DNA of 64,000 bases from Lactococcus carnosus (lineage in GTDB: Bacteria; Bacillota; Bacilli; Lactobacillales; Streptococcaceae). The position numbers and the translations under genes are program-made. The stretch's first letter is position 1. Each line of letters opens with the position of its first letter. The stretch lies in NCBI RefSeq assembly GCF_006770265.1, contig NZ_CP017194.1:2046001-2110000 (forward strand), written 5' to 3'. Under the pieces are notes generated by a model, which ran no database searches, had not been told where the DNA came from, and saw only the letters and a list, made by a program, of their open reading frames with translations. Shown in pieces: positions 45,857-53,477 of this stretch.

Positions 45857-45867
45857 GTTGTTTATGT

Positions 45868-45906
45868 TTGTCTCTTTGCACTAGCTACCCTAGCGCAAAG
45901 AGACAA
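45868..45906 (-). promoter_or_regulatory. Strong leader hairpin in front of rel
   Basis: Arms TTGTCTCTTTGC/GCAAAGAGACAA (12 bp, perfect) are continued by CTAG/CTAG after one mismatch around a five-base loop. The hairpin ends 11 bases before the rel ATG and contains the only AAGAGA-like ribosome site. No T-run follows, so it is a translational or stability element more than a terminator. Confidence 0.65.
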
Positions 45907-45968
45907 TTCCTTCCTAAAATGATGATAATTAGTCTTATTCTATCACTTTTTAGGCACAAGAAAAAGAC

Positions 45969-45996
45969 TTGCGACCTAATAGGCTCTCCAATCCTT
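45969..45996 (+). repeat. Left copy of a 28-bp imperfect direct repeat
   Basis: Core GACCTAATAGGC followed by ATCCTT. It is identical to the copy at 49720-49747 in 24 of 28 positions and lies between rel and the AT-rich island. Confidence 0.7.
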
Positions 45997-46265
45997 GATA
46001 TTAGCCCGATTAATTGCCTTTACACCAGATACCAACTATCAAAATATACTTGATACTTATACAAAAAATAAAAAAAGTTAACACTAAATTTCAATGTAAG
46101 CTCCTATAACGGATATTTTGGTATGCTTCATTGTCTTTTTTTTAATATTTTCTTTTAAAATGAGCCACCTCTATTTATCCACTATCTTTTTATTACATTT
46201 TACAATAAAATAGAAGTATCGAAAAATTTGCAACATGACAAAAATTACATTAGGAGTGGAATATT
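45997..46265. other. AT-rich intergenic stretch before the DUF262 gene
   Basis: No gene is seen. It should contain the promoter of the DUF262 gene; TTACATTTTACAATAAAAT near 46193-46211 is a weak candidate. Confidence 0.5.
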
Positions 46266-47993
46266 TTGAAGATAACGCCAGAGAACAAAACACTTGCAAC
46301 AGTGCTACAAATAGGATCTCCCAATATTTATTCGATCCCAATTTATCAAAGAAACTATTCTTGGAAAGAAGATCAAATAGAAACTTTATTTAATGACATT
46401 AAAGAAGAAGACTTAGGGTATTATGTGGGTAATCTCCTCATTACAGCAGAAGATAAGAGTATGAATATTATTGATGGACAGCAAAGAATAACGACTTTAC
46501 TATTATTTTTATTAGCAATTTTTGAAAAAGTATCAAGCTTAATTAAGGATAATGTTGATAATGATGTTGAAAGCTTATATGAAATAAAAACGGATATAAA
46601 ACGTCAAATTTCTATACCTGAGAAAAACGGTATACTAAGATTAAAATTATTAGATAAAGATGATGAGATATTGAACAATCTAACGCATTCAATTTTTGAG
46701 GGAGTAGAACCTAGTAGATGGGGGAAGTATTCATTTTATAAAAGATATAAATTTATAACTGGTAAATTATTTTCAGATATTGAAACAAGAAAAGACATAT
46801 CTGATTTCTATAACAAATTAATAAATATAGAATTACTCCAAATATCTGTTCATGATCTAAGCGATGCTTATCAAGTGTTTGCAAGTCTTAACTCTAAAGG
46901 TTTACCATTAACGCCTTTAGATTTATTAAAGAATGTGTTTTTAGGTAATAGAGGAGATATTAATAAATGGGATAAATTGAGAGATTTATTTTCTCCTAAT
47001 GAAGAATTAAATGATAGTAAAATGACTCAATTTGTTTTAAATAACTATGATGCTTTTGAAAATATGAAGACTACTTCTAGTATGACAAAAGGACAATTAG
47101 TCAAGTTATACAGCAATGTTTTTAAATCAGAAGAGTATATAGACACTTTAATTGAGAATGCAAAAATATTTAAGACGATAGCAAATAGCGAGTATACTAA
47201 ATATGATTATACTTTATCAGGATTAAGCCAGTTAGATTCTACAACATCTTACCCATTATTAATGTATATTTTAAAGGAAAAAGAAAAACTAGAATTGAAC
47301 GATATACAAATGCAAGAAATAATATCTAATTTAATCAATTTCTATGTTAGACGTAATGTAGCATTAGTTCCAAAGTCGTCAAATGTAAGACAAAAGTTAT
47401 TTGAATTAAAGAATAATATATTTACAAAAAAATTAAAAAGTGACAACATAGTAAAAAGTATACAACAATGTCTATTAGAATTATCTCCGAACGATGAATT
47501 AATGAGAACTTCATTAGAGGACGGGATTTATGATAAAAACAAAAAGACTTCTAGATTTATTTTAGTAAATCTAGAACGAAATGATACTAACTATTTTCAT
47601 AAAGGAAATCCAGATACATTAGATAAATTTAACGAAGATACTAATAAAAGAATTTGGGAAATAGAGCATATCTTACCACAAACATTGAATAATGAATGGA
47701 GAAATGAAATTTCTCCAAATGATATATCAAAAGCTGAAGCAATTAAAAATGATGTTGTTCATTTATTAGGTAATTTAACCTTAACACCCTATAATTCTGG
47801 TCTAGGAAATAGTAGTTTTAAAAGTAAACTTGAATATAGGGATAAAAAAACCTTAGTCGGACTAAATTTAAATATTTTTCTAAATAATAGTATAGATAAG
47901 GATCGCCCTACTTGGGGAAAAACGTCAATTCTAGAAAGAAATAAAATTTTAACAGATAGTTTTATACAAAAATTTAAAATTGATGAGAACTAG
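46266..47993 (+). CDS. DUF262/DUF1524 (GmrSD-like) protein, candidate phage-defence nuclease
   Basis: 575 residues, starting at TTG behind AGGAGTGG. The N-terminal DUF262 domain has YSIPIYQRNYSWKEDQIETLF and the nucleotidase-type DGQQRITTLL motif (Asp70-Arg74). The C-terminal DUF1524 domain has the HNH-like IEHILPQTLNNEW (about 463-475) and LLGNLTLTPYNSGLGNSSFKSKL. GmrS and GmrD domains fused in one chain are typical of modification-dependent type IV restriction enzymes and related anti-phage proteins. There is no adjacent methylase. Activity against modified phage DNA is an inference. Confidence 0.88.
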   Translation: MKITPENKTLATVLQIGSPNIYSIPIYQRNYSWKEDQIETLFNDIKEEDLGYYVGNLLITAEDKSMNIIDGQQRITTLLLFLLAIFEKVSSLIKDNVDNDVESLYEIKTDIKRQISIPEKNGILRLKLLDKDDEILNNLTHSIFEGVEPSRWGKYSFYKRYKFITGKLFSDIETRKDISDFYNKLINIELLQISVHDLSDAYQVFASLNSKGLPLTPLDLLKNVFLGNRGDINKWDKLRDLFSPNEELNDSKMTQFVLNNYDAFENMKTTSSMTKGQLVKLYSNVFKSEEYIDTLIENAKIFKTIANSEYTKYDYTLSGLSQLDSTTSYPLLMYILKEKEKLELNDIQMQEIISNLINFYVRRNVALVPKSSNVRQKLFELKNNIFTKKLKSDNIVKSIQQCLLELSPNDELMRTSLEDGIYDKNKKTSRFILVNLERNDTNYFHKGNPDTLDKFNEDTNKRIWEIEHILPQTLNNEWRNEISPNDISKAEAIKNDVVHLLGNLTLTPYNSGLGNSSFKSKLEYRDKKTLVGLNLNIFLNNSIDKDRPTWGKTSILERNKILTDSFIQKFKIDEN

Positions 47994-47995
47994 AG

Positions 47996-48250
47996 TCATT
48001 TTAAAAATTTCTCCAAAAATAAAAGCCATTCAGCAATTAAGCTGTCTAGCTTTTTTTCTTTCTTCAGTTCCTGCGTTAGCAAATATTTGATGTAGCTCAA
48101 TAATTTAAGTTTATTATCTTTGGCTAGGGCATTAACCTCATTTTTAAAACTCTCTTTGCAACGTACTACAATCTGTATACTTTTATCTTCAAAAAGCTCT
48201 GTCTGAATTGTCACATACATTTCTTTATCGTATGTCTTTTGTGTTAACAA
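47996..48250 (-). CDS. Small ribbon-helix-helix-like protein
   Basis: 84 residues, convergent with the DUF262 gene with only two bases between the stops. The centre reads as a strand (SIQIVVRC) followed by two helices (SFKNEVNALAKDNK, LLSYIKYLLTQEL), the order of CopG/Arc-type DNA-binding proteins. The rest is charged. I do not recognise a family by sequence. It could be an antitoxin, a plasmid-type regulator or a repressor of the island. Confidence 0.55.
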   Translation of the reverse strand: MLTQKTYDKEMYVTIQTELFEDKSIQIVVRCKESFKNEVNALAKDNKLKLLSYIKYLLTQELKKEKKLDSLIAEWLLFLEKFLK

Positions 48251-48535
48251 AGTTTATATAAATAGCATACAACTTCCCTTTAAAAATTAAATCTAAATAT
48301 TGTCTTTTGATATCTATTTCATTTATTTTTTTAAATTTCTTGTTCTGCATCACTATATTTATCAGCTCCTGTATCTGGTAGCACTGTACTTTTTTTTATA
48401 GTCATTTTCGCAGTCATAGCAATGCTAATAATTGATACGATTAGAGATAACAACTATCTTTTTACGCAAATTTATACTAAAATAGACCTATTGAAATATT
48501 TTCAACACAACTATTAGATTTAACAGAGGAAATTA
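48251..48535. other. Non-coding gap before the glycosyltransferase
   Basis: AT-rich; no gene can be supported. A short minus-strand fragment (48331 to about 48450) reads as a hydrophobic stretch and a polar tail and may be debris of a membrane-protein gene. Confidence 0.5.
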
Positions 48536-49540
48536 GTGAAAGTCAAAAACTTAGATGGTTTTAAAAAAGAACCTATCATATCTGTCATCGTTCCTGTTTA
48601 TAATTCAGAATCATATTTGAAAGACTGTTTAGATTCTATTATAGAGCAGACATATGAAAATTTGGAAATTATACTCATTGATGATGGATCAATTGATGAT
48701 TCGTTAAGTATTATACAAATGTATGCAAAAAATGATTCGAGAATCATGTACGACTCAATTAAAAATTCTGGTCCTGGATTTGCTAGGAATAAAGGCTTAG
48801 ATAAATTTACTGGAGATTTTGTATTTTTTGTGGATGCTGATGATGTTTTATGTAAAGATCTATTTGAATTACTTATCAAAAACGTTAGCAGTCCTTCAGA
48901 TGTTGCCATGTGTAAATTTTCGAAAGATATGAAGTATTTCGGTAACGGAGATAAGCAGATAGTCTATCAGAGCGGCTCTTTTACAGATAACGTGAAACAA
49001 ATGTATTCTCCAGGTTTTTCTTCTTCAGGACCGTGTGCTAAGCTTTACGGTCGTGATATATTTTCTACATTAAGATTCCCAAATATAGCAATGTATGAAG
49101 ATGCAGCAATCAGCTTACAAGTCCTATCATTGGCTAAAAACGTGACGTTTTTTGATTATATTGGGTATTACTATCGATTTAATCCAGAAAGTATTACCAA
49201 TACAAAAGTTTCTGAAAGAAATTTTTGTATTTTTAAGAAAACAGAGATTGTACTTGACTTTATCAAGAAAGAACATCCTGAAGCAACTCAGTTAGCATAT
49301 ACGATATGTTTAAATGACAATGAATACGTCATGATGGAATCAACTCGTATTAAAACAGATATGTCTAAAAAACTTTTTAATGCTTTATTTATACAAAATA
49401 AAGAACTTGTAAAAAATCTAGGATTAAGAAAAATGCTATACCTGAATAAGACAGCATTGTATTTTTTATTGAAGATGATGAGTAAAGTTTATTATAACGA
49501 TTATTTAAGAATGACTTTTAAAAAAATATTAGGTGTTTGA
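48536..49540 (+). CDS. Family 2 glycosyltransferase
   Basis: 334 residues, starting at GTG after GAGGAA. The GT-A fold is clear: ISVIVPVYNSESYLKDCLDSIIEQTYENLEIILIDDGSIDDS, then GPGFARNKGLDKFTGDFVFFVDADD with the DXD-type motif (VDADD). It transfers a sugar from a nucleotide donor, typically for capsule or teichoic acid-like polymers. It stands alone, with no other polysaccharide genes, so its product is unknown. AT-rich codon use is like the DUF262 gene. Confidence 0.9.
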   Translation: MKVKNLDGFKKEPIISVIVPVYNSESYLKDCLDSIIEQTYENLEIILIDDGSIDDSLSIIQMYAKNDSRIMYDSIKNSGPGFARNKGLDKFTGDFVFFVDADDVLCKDLFELLIKNVSSPSDVAMCKFSKDMKYFGNGDKQIVYQSGSFTDNVKQMYSPGFSSSGPCAKLYGRDIFSTLRFPNIAMYEDAAISLQVLSLAKNVTFFDYIGYYYRFNPESITNTKVSERNFCIFKKTEIVLDFIKKEHPEATQLAYTICLNDNEYVMMESTRIKTDMSKKLFNALFIQNKELVKNLGLRKMLYLNKTALYFLLKMMSKVYYNDYLRMTFKKILGV

Positions 49541-49653
49541 TGCTTTGACCTTTCTGGTTTCTGTTGCAACCTCTCCCCTAAGCGCATAAAGCCGCTAATC
49601 TGATCCTTAAATTATGCTGGTATTCCCATTAAAACCTTAATTTCAGTAGATAC

Positions 49654-49693
49654 AAAAAAAGCCGAAGCGTGTGCCATTTCTTCGGTTTTTTTA
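49654..49693 (+). terminator. Terminator after the glycosyltransferase
   Basis: CCGAAG/CTTCGG stem with flanking A- and T-runs (seven T) about 115 bases beyond the stop. Confidence 0.75.
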
Positions 49694-49719
49694 TATATTC
49701 CTTGCATGGTCTCCATGTG

Positions 49720-49747
49720 TTGTGACCTAATAGGCACTCTCATCCTT
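49720..49747 (+). repeat. Right copy of the 28-bp imperfect direct repeat
   Basis: Same orientation as the left copy at 45969-45996, 24 of 28 bases identical. Confidence 0.7.
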
Positions 49748-49785
49748 CTATCTCAAGCTAAACATCAAATTATATGGCAGCTATA

Positions 49786-49844
49786 GGGATACAGCATTTG
49801 CCCGATAACATTTTTTTATCGCCCATATAAAAAAATGCTATCCC
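49786..49844 (+). promoter_or_regulatory. Nested hairpin element upstream of the peptide transporter
   Basis: Outer arms GGGAT-AGCATTT/AAATGCT-ATCCC (two-base bulge) enclose an inner CGATAA/TTATCG hairpin with a T-rich loop. It could be a leader RNA structure or a small remnant of a mobile repeat. Confidence 0.5.
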
Positions 49845-50032
49845 CAATAAGGGCATGCCAATGATAGAATTTAGGTCTAGCAATAAATTAACGATAGAGA
49901 TGTCGCGTTGTTTCTTCTTTTTGCTAAACGTCTAATCGATTAGTTGAGAAACACAAATAGGTGACCACCTCTGAATATGATCCTCTCTGGAGAGGGGCGT
50001 GGTCTGAAAAATAGGAAATCAGGAGTATCAGG

Positions 50033-51616
50033 ATGAAGAAATTAAAATATGGGGCAGTCACGCTTTTATTTGCAACAGCAGGTTTATTTTTAGCTGCTTG
50101 CTCGACAAGTAGTTCACCAAATAAAGCAACGACGAGTAAAACAGAAACGACTAAAGACGCATCATCTTTCACTTATGCAATCAGTGGTAATCCAGCGTCA
50201 CTTAATCCGATTAACACGAGTGATCGTTGGGGCCTAACCGTCACAAATATGATTTATTCACCACTTGTTGCGATCGAAACAGATGGGACGCAAAAAAATA
50301 TACTAGCAGACTCGATCGAAGCAGCTAAGGATGGCTTATCGGTGACTGTCAAACTCAAACAAACGATCAAGTGGTCAGATGGTGAAAAGTTAACTGCAGA
50401 TGATGTCGTCTTTACCTATACACAGAAGGCCAAGAAAGAAAATGGCAACGCCGACAAGCTTTGGATTGGGGGTAAACCCATTACCATCCAAAAAGTTGAT
50501 GACTATACCGTGAAATTTAGTTTGCCTGAGCCAAGTGCCGCAGCCGTTAATAATATCGCTACAGAAACTTTTATCATCCCCAAACATATCTATAAGGATG
50601 TTGCCGACTTTTCCGTTAAGGAGCTGCCTGTAGCACCCGTAGGTACCGGACCTTACAAATTAAAAACATATAAGACTGGTGAGTATCTCGCTTTTGAAGC
50701 AAACAAAACTTATTTTGGTGGTACACCCGCAATCAAAAACGTGACCCTACGCATTATTGAAAGCAATGATACAGCTAAAGTTGCCTTGCAAAAAGGGGAA
50801 GTCGATGCAGCTGTGGTATTACCTAGCGCCATTTCGGACCTAGACAGCCATGATATAACCGTTTATCCTTATTCTGAAACCCGAGTGGGTTATTTAGGCT
50901 TAAATACCAAATCTGATGCCTTGACCAATGTTAAGGTCCGTCAAGCAGTGCTCTATGCCTTAGACAAGTCTGAATTAAATCAAGCAGCTTACTTAAATAA
51001 AAAGTATTATAGTACGCCTAACTCATTCCTACCGCCAAGTAACCCTTTCGCAACCGAGTCGGTTAACACATATAAAACGAACGCGCAAAAGAGTAAAACA
51101 TTACTTGCAGAAGCTGGTGTCTCTGATTTGAAACTCAATATCGGTTTCTCAGCAACTGATCCAGCGCAAACAGTCCAAGCCACACTGATTCAGCAACAAC
51201 TCAAAAAAGCAGGCATTACAGTGACTCTAGAGGGTGGCGATGGCACTGCAATCTTTTCAGAATTAAAGAAACCTGGCTCAACTAAATACAATCTCTTTTT
51301 AGGTGGCTATATTATGGGCAATGATCCTGATTTATATGCTGCATTATTCAAAACAGGTGGGAGTTCAAATTATTTCCAAACTAATAATGCGAAAACAGAC
51401 CAACTATTTGATAAGGCTGCAGTTGAAACAGATCCAACCAAACGTAAAGCACTCTATGACCAACTACAAAAAGAGGTTGCAGATGATGCCCGAATCTACC
51501 CAATCGTGGATAATAAAAAGATTCTAGCAGTCAACAACCGAATTGCCAATGTTAAAAAGGCTAATTTGGTCCCAATTTATACATTTGAAGATCTGTCTAA
51601 ATTGACCATTAAATAA
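50033..51616 (+). CDS. Peptide (Opp/Dpp-type) ABC transporter solute-binding lipoprotein
   Basis: 527 residues, lipobox LAAC with Cys23, then a family 5 binding protein: GNPASLNPINTSDRWGL, SPLVAIETDG, TIKWSDGEKLTADDVVFTY and VAPVGTGPYKLKTY. It captures short peptides at the cell surface, though a nickel or other ligand is possible. It is first gene of a four-gene operon. AGGAG lies before the ATG, and a strong hairpin follows the stop. Confidence 0.92.
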   Translation: MKKLKYGAVTLLFATAGLFLAACSTSSSPNKATTSKTETTKDASSFTYAISGNPASLNPINTSDRWGLTVTNMIYSPLVAIETDGTQKNILADSIEAAKDGLSVTVKLKQTIKWSDGEKLTADDVVFTYTQKAKKENGNADKLWIGGKPITIQKVDDYTVKFSLPEPSAAAVNNIATETFIIPKHIYKDVADFSVKELPVAPVGTGPYKLKTYKTGEYLAFEANKTYFGGTPAIKNVTLRIIESNDTAKVALQKGEVDAAVVLPSAISDLDSHDITVYPYSETRVGYLGLNTKSDALTNVKVRQAVLYALDKSELNQAAYLNKKYYSTPNSFLPPSNPFATESVNTYKTNAQKSKTLLAEAGVSDLKLNIGFSATDPAQTVQATLIQQQLKKAGITVTLEGGDGTAIFSELKKPGSTKYNLFLGGYIMGNDPDLYAALFKTGGSSNYFQTNNAKTDQLFDKAAVETDPTKRKALYDQLQKEVADDARIYPIVDNKKILAVNNRIANVKKANLVPIYTFEDLSKLTIK

Positions 51617-51620
51617 AAAG

Positions 51621-51654
51621 TAAAGCTGTGATAGGAAACATAGTCACAGCTTTA
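51621..51654 (+). promoter_or_regulatory. Intercistronic hairpin after the peptide-binding gene
   Basis: 11-bp perfect arms TAAAGCTGTGA/TCACAGCTTTA with a 12-base loop and only a weak T-run. Probably an attenuator or stabilising hairpin that lowers permease expression relative to the binding protein. Confidence 0.65.
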
Positions 51655-51678
51655 TTTGATGATATGAAAGGAAAAATA

Positions 51679-52641
51679 GTGGCTAGTTACATATTAAAAC
51701 GGGTTCTACAAGCAATCCCATTATTACTGATTATATCATTTATCGTATTTTCACTGATACACCTTGCACCATATGATGTCATCGATTCGATTACGACACC
51801 AAACATGTCTAATGACCAAGTGGCCTTGCTTCGAGAAAAATACGGATTAAATGATCCCTTTATTGTCCAATATGTCAAATGGTTAAGCCAAATGCTTCAT
51901 GGTGACTTCGGTTACTCCCTGATCAATCAACATAGTATTACATCGGAGCTAGCGGTTAGGTTACCAAATACAATCCGCTTAGTCTTACCGGCTTATATCA
52001 CGGCACTCTTTTTGGCAATCACCTTTGGCTTAACTGCATCAGCAAATAAAGGCAAATTTTTGGATCGAGCTGTCGACGCCATTGCCTCTATCGGGATTGC
52101 AGTGCCAACATTTTGGCTTGCCATGATTTTAATCTATCAGTTTGGTTACCGGTTAAACCTTTTTCCGATTATTGGGATGCACACAATCGGCAAAGAAAAT
52201 GAGTTGGCAGATTTTCTAGCCCATTTCACACTACCCTATATCACCTTAACAGTTGCCTTTTTCCCGGAATTAACCAGATATATTCGTGCATCAGCTAATG
52301 AACAAATTACTGAGGACTATGTCACTGTCCAATCAGCTTTTCAAGCCACGAGATGGGAAATTTTTAGCCGACATATCAGTCGAAATATCTTAATTCCTAT
52401 CGTAACCCAAATTGGCTTAGCCCTACCCATGTTAGTAACGGGTGCGATTATCACAGAATCCATTTTCAGCTGGCCGGGTGTCGGCCCCTATCTCTTGTCG
52501 GCAACAAAGAGTCTAGATTATCCTGTCATCATGACCTTACTGCTACTGTCAGCAACCTTGGTTATTTTGGGCAATTTATTATCTGATGTCCTCTACGCTA
52601 TCGTTGATCCAAGAATCAGAAGAGGAGGAAAGGCATCATGA
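51679..52641 (+). CDS. Peptide ABC transporter permease (OppB/DppB type)
   Basis: 320 residues, six helices. I start at GTG, giving MASYILKRVLQAIPLLLIISFIVF, the usual OppB opening, with AAAGGA six bases upstream; an upstream ATG-like start would fall in the hairpin after the binding-protein gene. The EAA-type loop is around EQITEDYVTVQSAFQATRWEIFSRHISRNILIPI. The C-terminus ends in YAIVDPRIRRG. Overlaps the next gene by four bases. Confidence 0.93.
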   Translation: MASYILKRVLQAIPLLLIISFIVFSLIHLAPYDVIDSITTPNMSNDQVALLREKYGLNDPFIVQYVKWLSQMLHGDFGYSLINQHSITSELAVRLPNTIRLVLPAYITALFLAITFGLTASANKGKFLDRAVDAIASIGIAVPTFWLAMILIYQFGYRLNLFPIIGMHTIGKENELADFLAHFTLPYITLTVAFFPELTRYIRASANEQITEDYVTVQSAFQATRWEIFSRHISRNILIPIVTQIGLALPMLVTGAIITESIFSWPGVGPYLLSATKSLDYPVIMTLLLLSATLVILGNLLSDVLYAIVDPRIRRGGKAS

Positions 52642-53471
52642 AAAAAACGAATCAGATCAAACAGCTGATAGGCGCCTCTCCCATATTCATGGGATCAATC
52701 CTCTTTTTAAGCCTCTTGTTTGCTTTAACACTACTTGCACCATTAATCCCGATTGATCCAAATGCACCAGACATCAGTCATATATCCCAGTCGCCAAGTT
52801 GGCAACATTTATTTGGGACTGACGAAATCGGCCGTGATTATTTTATCCGAGTCCTATATGGTGGGCGCGTTTCTTTATTCGTTGGTATTTTAGCAATGCT
52901 GACGGCAACGCTGATTGGTACACTGGTTGGCTTGATTTCAGGTTATTTTGGTGGCCTAGTTGATAGTCTTTTAATGCGATTTGTCGATATCTTGTCGTCA
53001 ATTCCCTGGCTGATACTCGTCATTGTGCTCAGTGTCTTCTTAAAACCTGGCTTGACGACGATTATTATCGTGATTGGTGGCTTTTCTTGGATGCGAATTG
53101 CGCGGTTAATTCGCGCTGAGACACTCTCAGCAAAAGAGAGAGAATACGTCATCTACTCCAAATTTCTAGGAGAAAACTGGGTTAAAATCATCGTCAAGCA
53201 TATCTTACCCTCAGCACTACCAACTTTGATTGTTGCCGCATCCCAAAGCCTCTCTGGCGCAATCATGACAGAAGCTGCATTAAGCTTCTTAGGAATGGGC
53301 ATCCAGCAACCCATGGCGTCATGGGGTAGCCTGCTACAAAATGCACAGAGCAGTCTACAAAGCGCACCTTATATGGCCATTTTACCAGGCTTATTTGTTG
53401 TCCTAACTATCTATGCATTTAACAATCTAGGCGATCTAATCAAGTTGATCATGCAACGAAAGGAGGGCTAA
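52638..53471 (+). CDS. Peptide ABC transporter permease (OppC/DppC type)
   Basis: 277 residues, with DEIGRDYFIRVLYGGRVSLFVGI, the DppC signature, and the EAA loop AKEREYVIYSKFLGENWVKIIVKHILPSA. ATGA overlap with the upstream permease shows coupling. Forms the channel with OppB. Confidence 0.94.
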   Translation: MKKTNQIKQLIGASPIFMGSILFLSLLFALTLLAPLIPIDPNAPDISHISQSPSWQHLFGTDEIGRDYFIRVLYGGRVSLFVGILAMLTATLIGTLVGLISGYFGGLVDSLLMRFVDILSSIPWLILVIVLSVFLKPGLTTIIIVIGGFSWMRIARLIRAETLSAKEREYVIYSKFLGENWVKIIVKHILPSALPTLIVAASQSLSGAIMTEAALSFLGMGIQQPMASWGSLLQNAQSSLQSAPYMAILPGLFVVLTIYAFNNLGDLIKLIMQRKEG

Positions 53472-53477
53472 CACCCT

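Larger units (their letters stand above)
45969..49747. other. AT-rich accessory island between rel and the peptide transporter
   Basis: The stretch is visibly poorer in G+C than its surroundings, with AT-rich codon choices, and holds a DUF262 protein, a small regulator-like gene and a glycosyltransferase, none related to the neighbours. It is bounded by a 28-bp imperfect direct repeat in the same orientation. No integrase, transposase or tRNA is seen, so it is either an old insertion that has lost its mobility gene or one brought in by recombination. Confidence 0.6.
49541..50032. other. Gap between island and peptide transporter, with structured leader
   Basis: No gene. In order it holds a terminator, the right repeat copy, a nested hairpin element, a perfect palindrome CTAATCGATTAG (49932-49943) and a CCTCT-CTGG-AGAGG hairpin close to the binding-protein start. 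Confidence 0.6.

Noticed and set aside
45841-46053. Small plus-strand open frame over the rel leader
   Set aside because: It consists of hairpin and repeat sequence and has no ribosome site.
48331-48450. Minus-strand reading with an LPDTG motif after a hydrophobic stretch
   Set aside because: The motif is followed by a polar tail and a stop, with no membrane helix after it, and the frame has a stop just upstream; so it is not a sortase substrate, at most gene debris.
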